Source: DASVUC01 sp038237225
GTDB taxonomy: Bacteria; Planctomycetota; Phycisphaerae; Tepidisphaerales; Tepidisphaeraceae
Direction: 5' to 3'
NCBI GenBank assembly: GCA_038237225.1
Contig: JBBRYX010000021.1
Location: 27,445-91,444 of the forward strand
Length of the DNA: 64,000 nt
The notes under the pieces were generated by a model. That model was not told the origin of the DNA and did not search any database. It saw only the letters and a list, made by a program, of their open reading frames with translations. Every line of letters begins with the position of its first letter. Position 1 is the first letter of the stretch. The translations under genes were made by a program, and so were the position numbers. Below are positions 63,576 through 64,000 of the stretch, piece after piece.

Positions 63576-63655
63576 TACTCCGCCGTCTTGATCCCCCGCA
63601 GGATCAACTCGGCCCCACTTCCTCAACCGTGTTGGCGGATGGAGCGGGCTCGCAT
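63576..63655. repeat. Module-boundary repeat, copy 3
   Basis: TACTCCGCCGTCTTGATCCC through GGATCAACTCGGCCC, variable centre CAC-N10-GTG, then GTTGGCGGATGGAG and GGGCTCGCAT. It lies 42 nt after the stop of the PIN partner gene, closing the toxin-antitoxin island. Confidence 0.8.
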
Positions 63656-63863
63656 GGTCTTCCCGTGGCACGGGCTTCCAGCCGTGAGGCGTGTACTCAC
63701 GCCGGATCGGGCGCAGCCCGATAAAGCCCGCCGCGTCAGCGGCTCTCTTTGATGCCTATCGGATCGGTTACCCGGGGGACTTGACGCAACGCAATGAGAA
63801 GTGACCCGTCATCTTCACCCCGTCATCTTCACCAAGCCGTCGCAGTTCGATACAAATCCCCTA
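63656..63863. other. Non-coding stretch between the repeat island and the IS element
   Basis: No gene is supported. It holds hairpins GGCGTG-TACT-CACGCC (63688-63703) and ATCGGGC-GCA-GCCCGAT (63706-63722), and a 13/14-bp direct repeat ACCC(C)GTCATCTTC at 63804-63830. These look like dispersed repeat debris. Confidence 0.5.
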
Positions 63864-64000
63864 GAGCGTGTTATGAACTTAAACTAATTCCCGCCATCAG
63901 ATTCTTCAGCATCAAACAGGCGAAGGCGATGAAGTGCAGGCCCGCGACGGTCGCGGGCAATCTCTCGTAGTCCTTGGCCAGCCGGCGGCACCGTGCCATC
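63864..64000 (-). mobile_element. IS5-family insertion sequence, one end
   Basis: The terminal sequence GAGCGTGTTATGAAC starts at 63864, preceded by CTA. Insertion at a CTAG/TA target is typical of IS5-family (IS427-like) elements. The transposase reads inward from the right edge of the window. The other end lies beyond 64000. Confidence 0.75.
63871..64000 (-). CDS. IS5-family transposase, C-terminal part
   Basis: The visible 42 residues, CRRLAKDYERLPATVAGLHF then IAFACLMLKNLMAGI, match the conserved C-terminal end of IS5-family DDE transposases, with the RRxxxDYERLP motif and the hydrophobic final helix. The stop is TAA at 63871-63873, a few bases inside the terminal repeat. The N-terminal and catalytic parts lie outside the window. 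Confidence 0.85.
   Translation of the reverse strand, partial: MARCRRLAKDYERLPATVAGLHFIAFACLMLKNLMAGISLSS

Noticed and set aside
61956..63655. Classical integron attC sites
   Set aside because: The three repeats have attC-like layout, but the RYYYAAC and GTTRRRY boxes do not match and no integrase is in the window; kept only as a hypothesis.
61956..63655. CRISPR array
   Set aside because: Only three copies, spaced by whole genes, no short regular spacers and no cas genes.
63804..63833. Short direct repeat as a target-site duplication of the IS element
   Set aside because: The two units are adjacent to each other and 30 bases from the IS end, not flanking the element.

Overview
The window is high-GC bacterial DNA that fits a member of the Planctomycetota, probably a Phycisphaerae-like lineage. 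This is an inference from a type VI secretion locus with a kinase/SUMF1 regulator, a giant beta-repeat adhesin, tRNA genes without encoded CCA, and small proteins of a type I associate with that phylum. No rRNA or other phylogenetic anchor is present beyond rpsL, rpsG, serS and hisS.

Layout. Bases 1-5000 are housekeeping: the end of a winged-helix protein, a tRNA-Leu, a 46-residue protein, rpsL-rpsG with their own sigma70-type promoter and a double terminator, a 54-residue basic protein on the minus strand, and serS. On the minus strand from 7.0 to 4.0 kb are a ClC-family chloride channel with CBS domains and a chimeric, C-terminal-half-only SNF2 helicase. A tRNA-Arg, a purine-rich 7-mer tandem repeat and a poorly resolved small gene lie around 7.1-7.9 kb.

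Bases 8.1-24.2 kb hold a two-partner secretion system: a TpsB outer-membrane transporter and a 4,626-residue TpsA exoprotein with about 31 copies of a short beta-repeat motif. From 24.3 to 55.5 kb runs a nearly complete type VI secretion system (T6SS): tssA, tssB, tssC, hcp, tagJ, tssE, tssF, tssG, tssH (clpV), vgrG, a PAAR cargo protein, a tandem DcrB-like protein, a large unknown protein, a lipoprotein, a pseudokinase-TM-SUMF1 fusion, an unknown protein, tssK, tssL, tssM and tagF. The sheath (tssB, tssC), tube (hcp), baseplate (tssE, tssF, tssG, tssK), spike (vgrG, PAAR) and membrane complex (tssL, tssM, lipoprotein) are all present. The fusion protein and TagF look like a post-translational control arm. 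A 150-bp nested palindromic element resembling a MITE sits inside the locus.

Bases 55.6-60.7 kb carry a small lipoprotein, an MFS exporter, a RelE/XRE toxin-antitoxin pair, hisS translationally coupled to a single-pass membrane protein, and a pseudopilin. Bases 60.9-63.7 kb form a toxin-antitoxin island: a decayed DUF1801-type gene, an MNT/HEPN pair, a RelE toxin with a frameshifted antitoxin, and a PIN pair. Three copies of a 70-110 bp hairpin repeat punctuate its modules. The window ends inside an IS5-type insertion sequence.

The most novel signals are the pseudokinase-SUMF1 fusion, the PAAR cargo with its tandem DcrB-like partner and the unknown 675-residue T6SS protein, and the repeat-punctuated toxin-antitoxin island.
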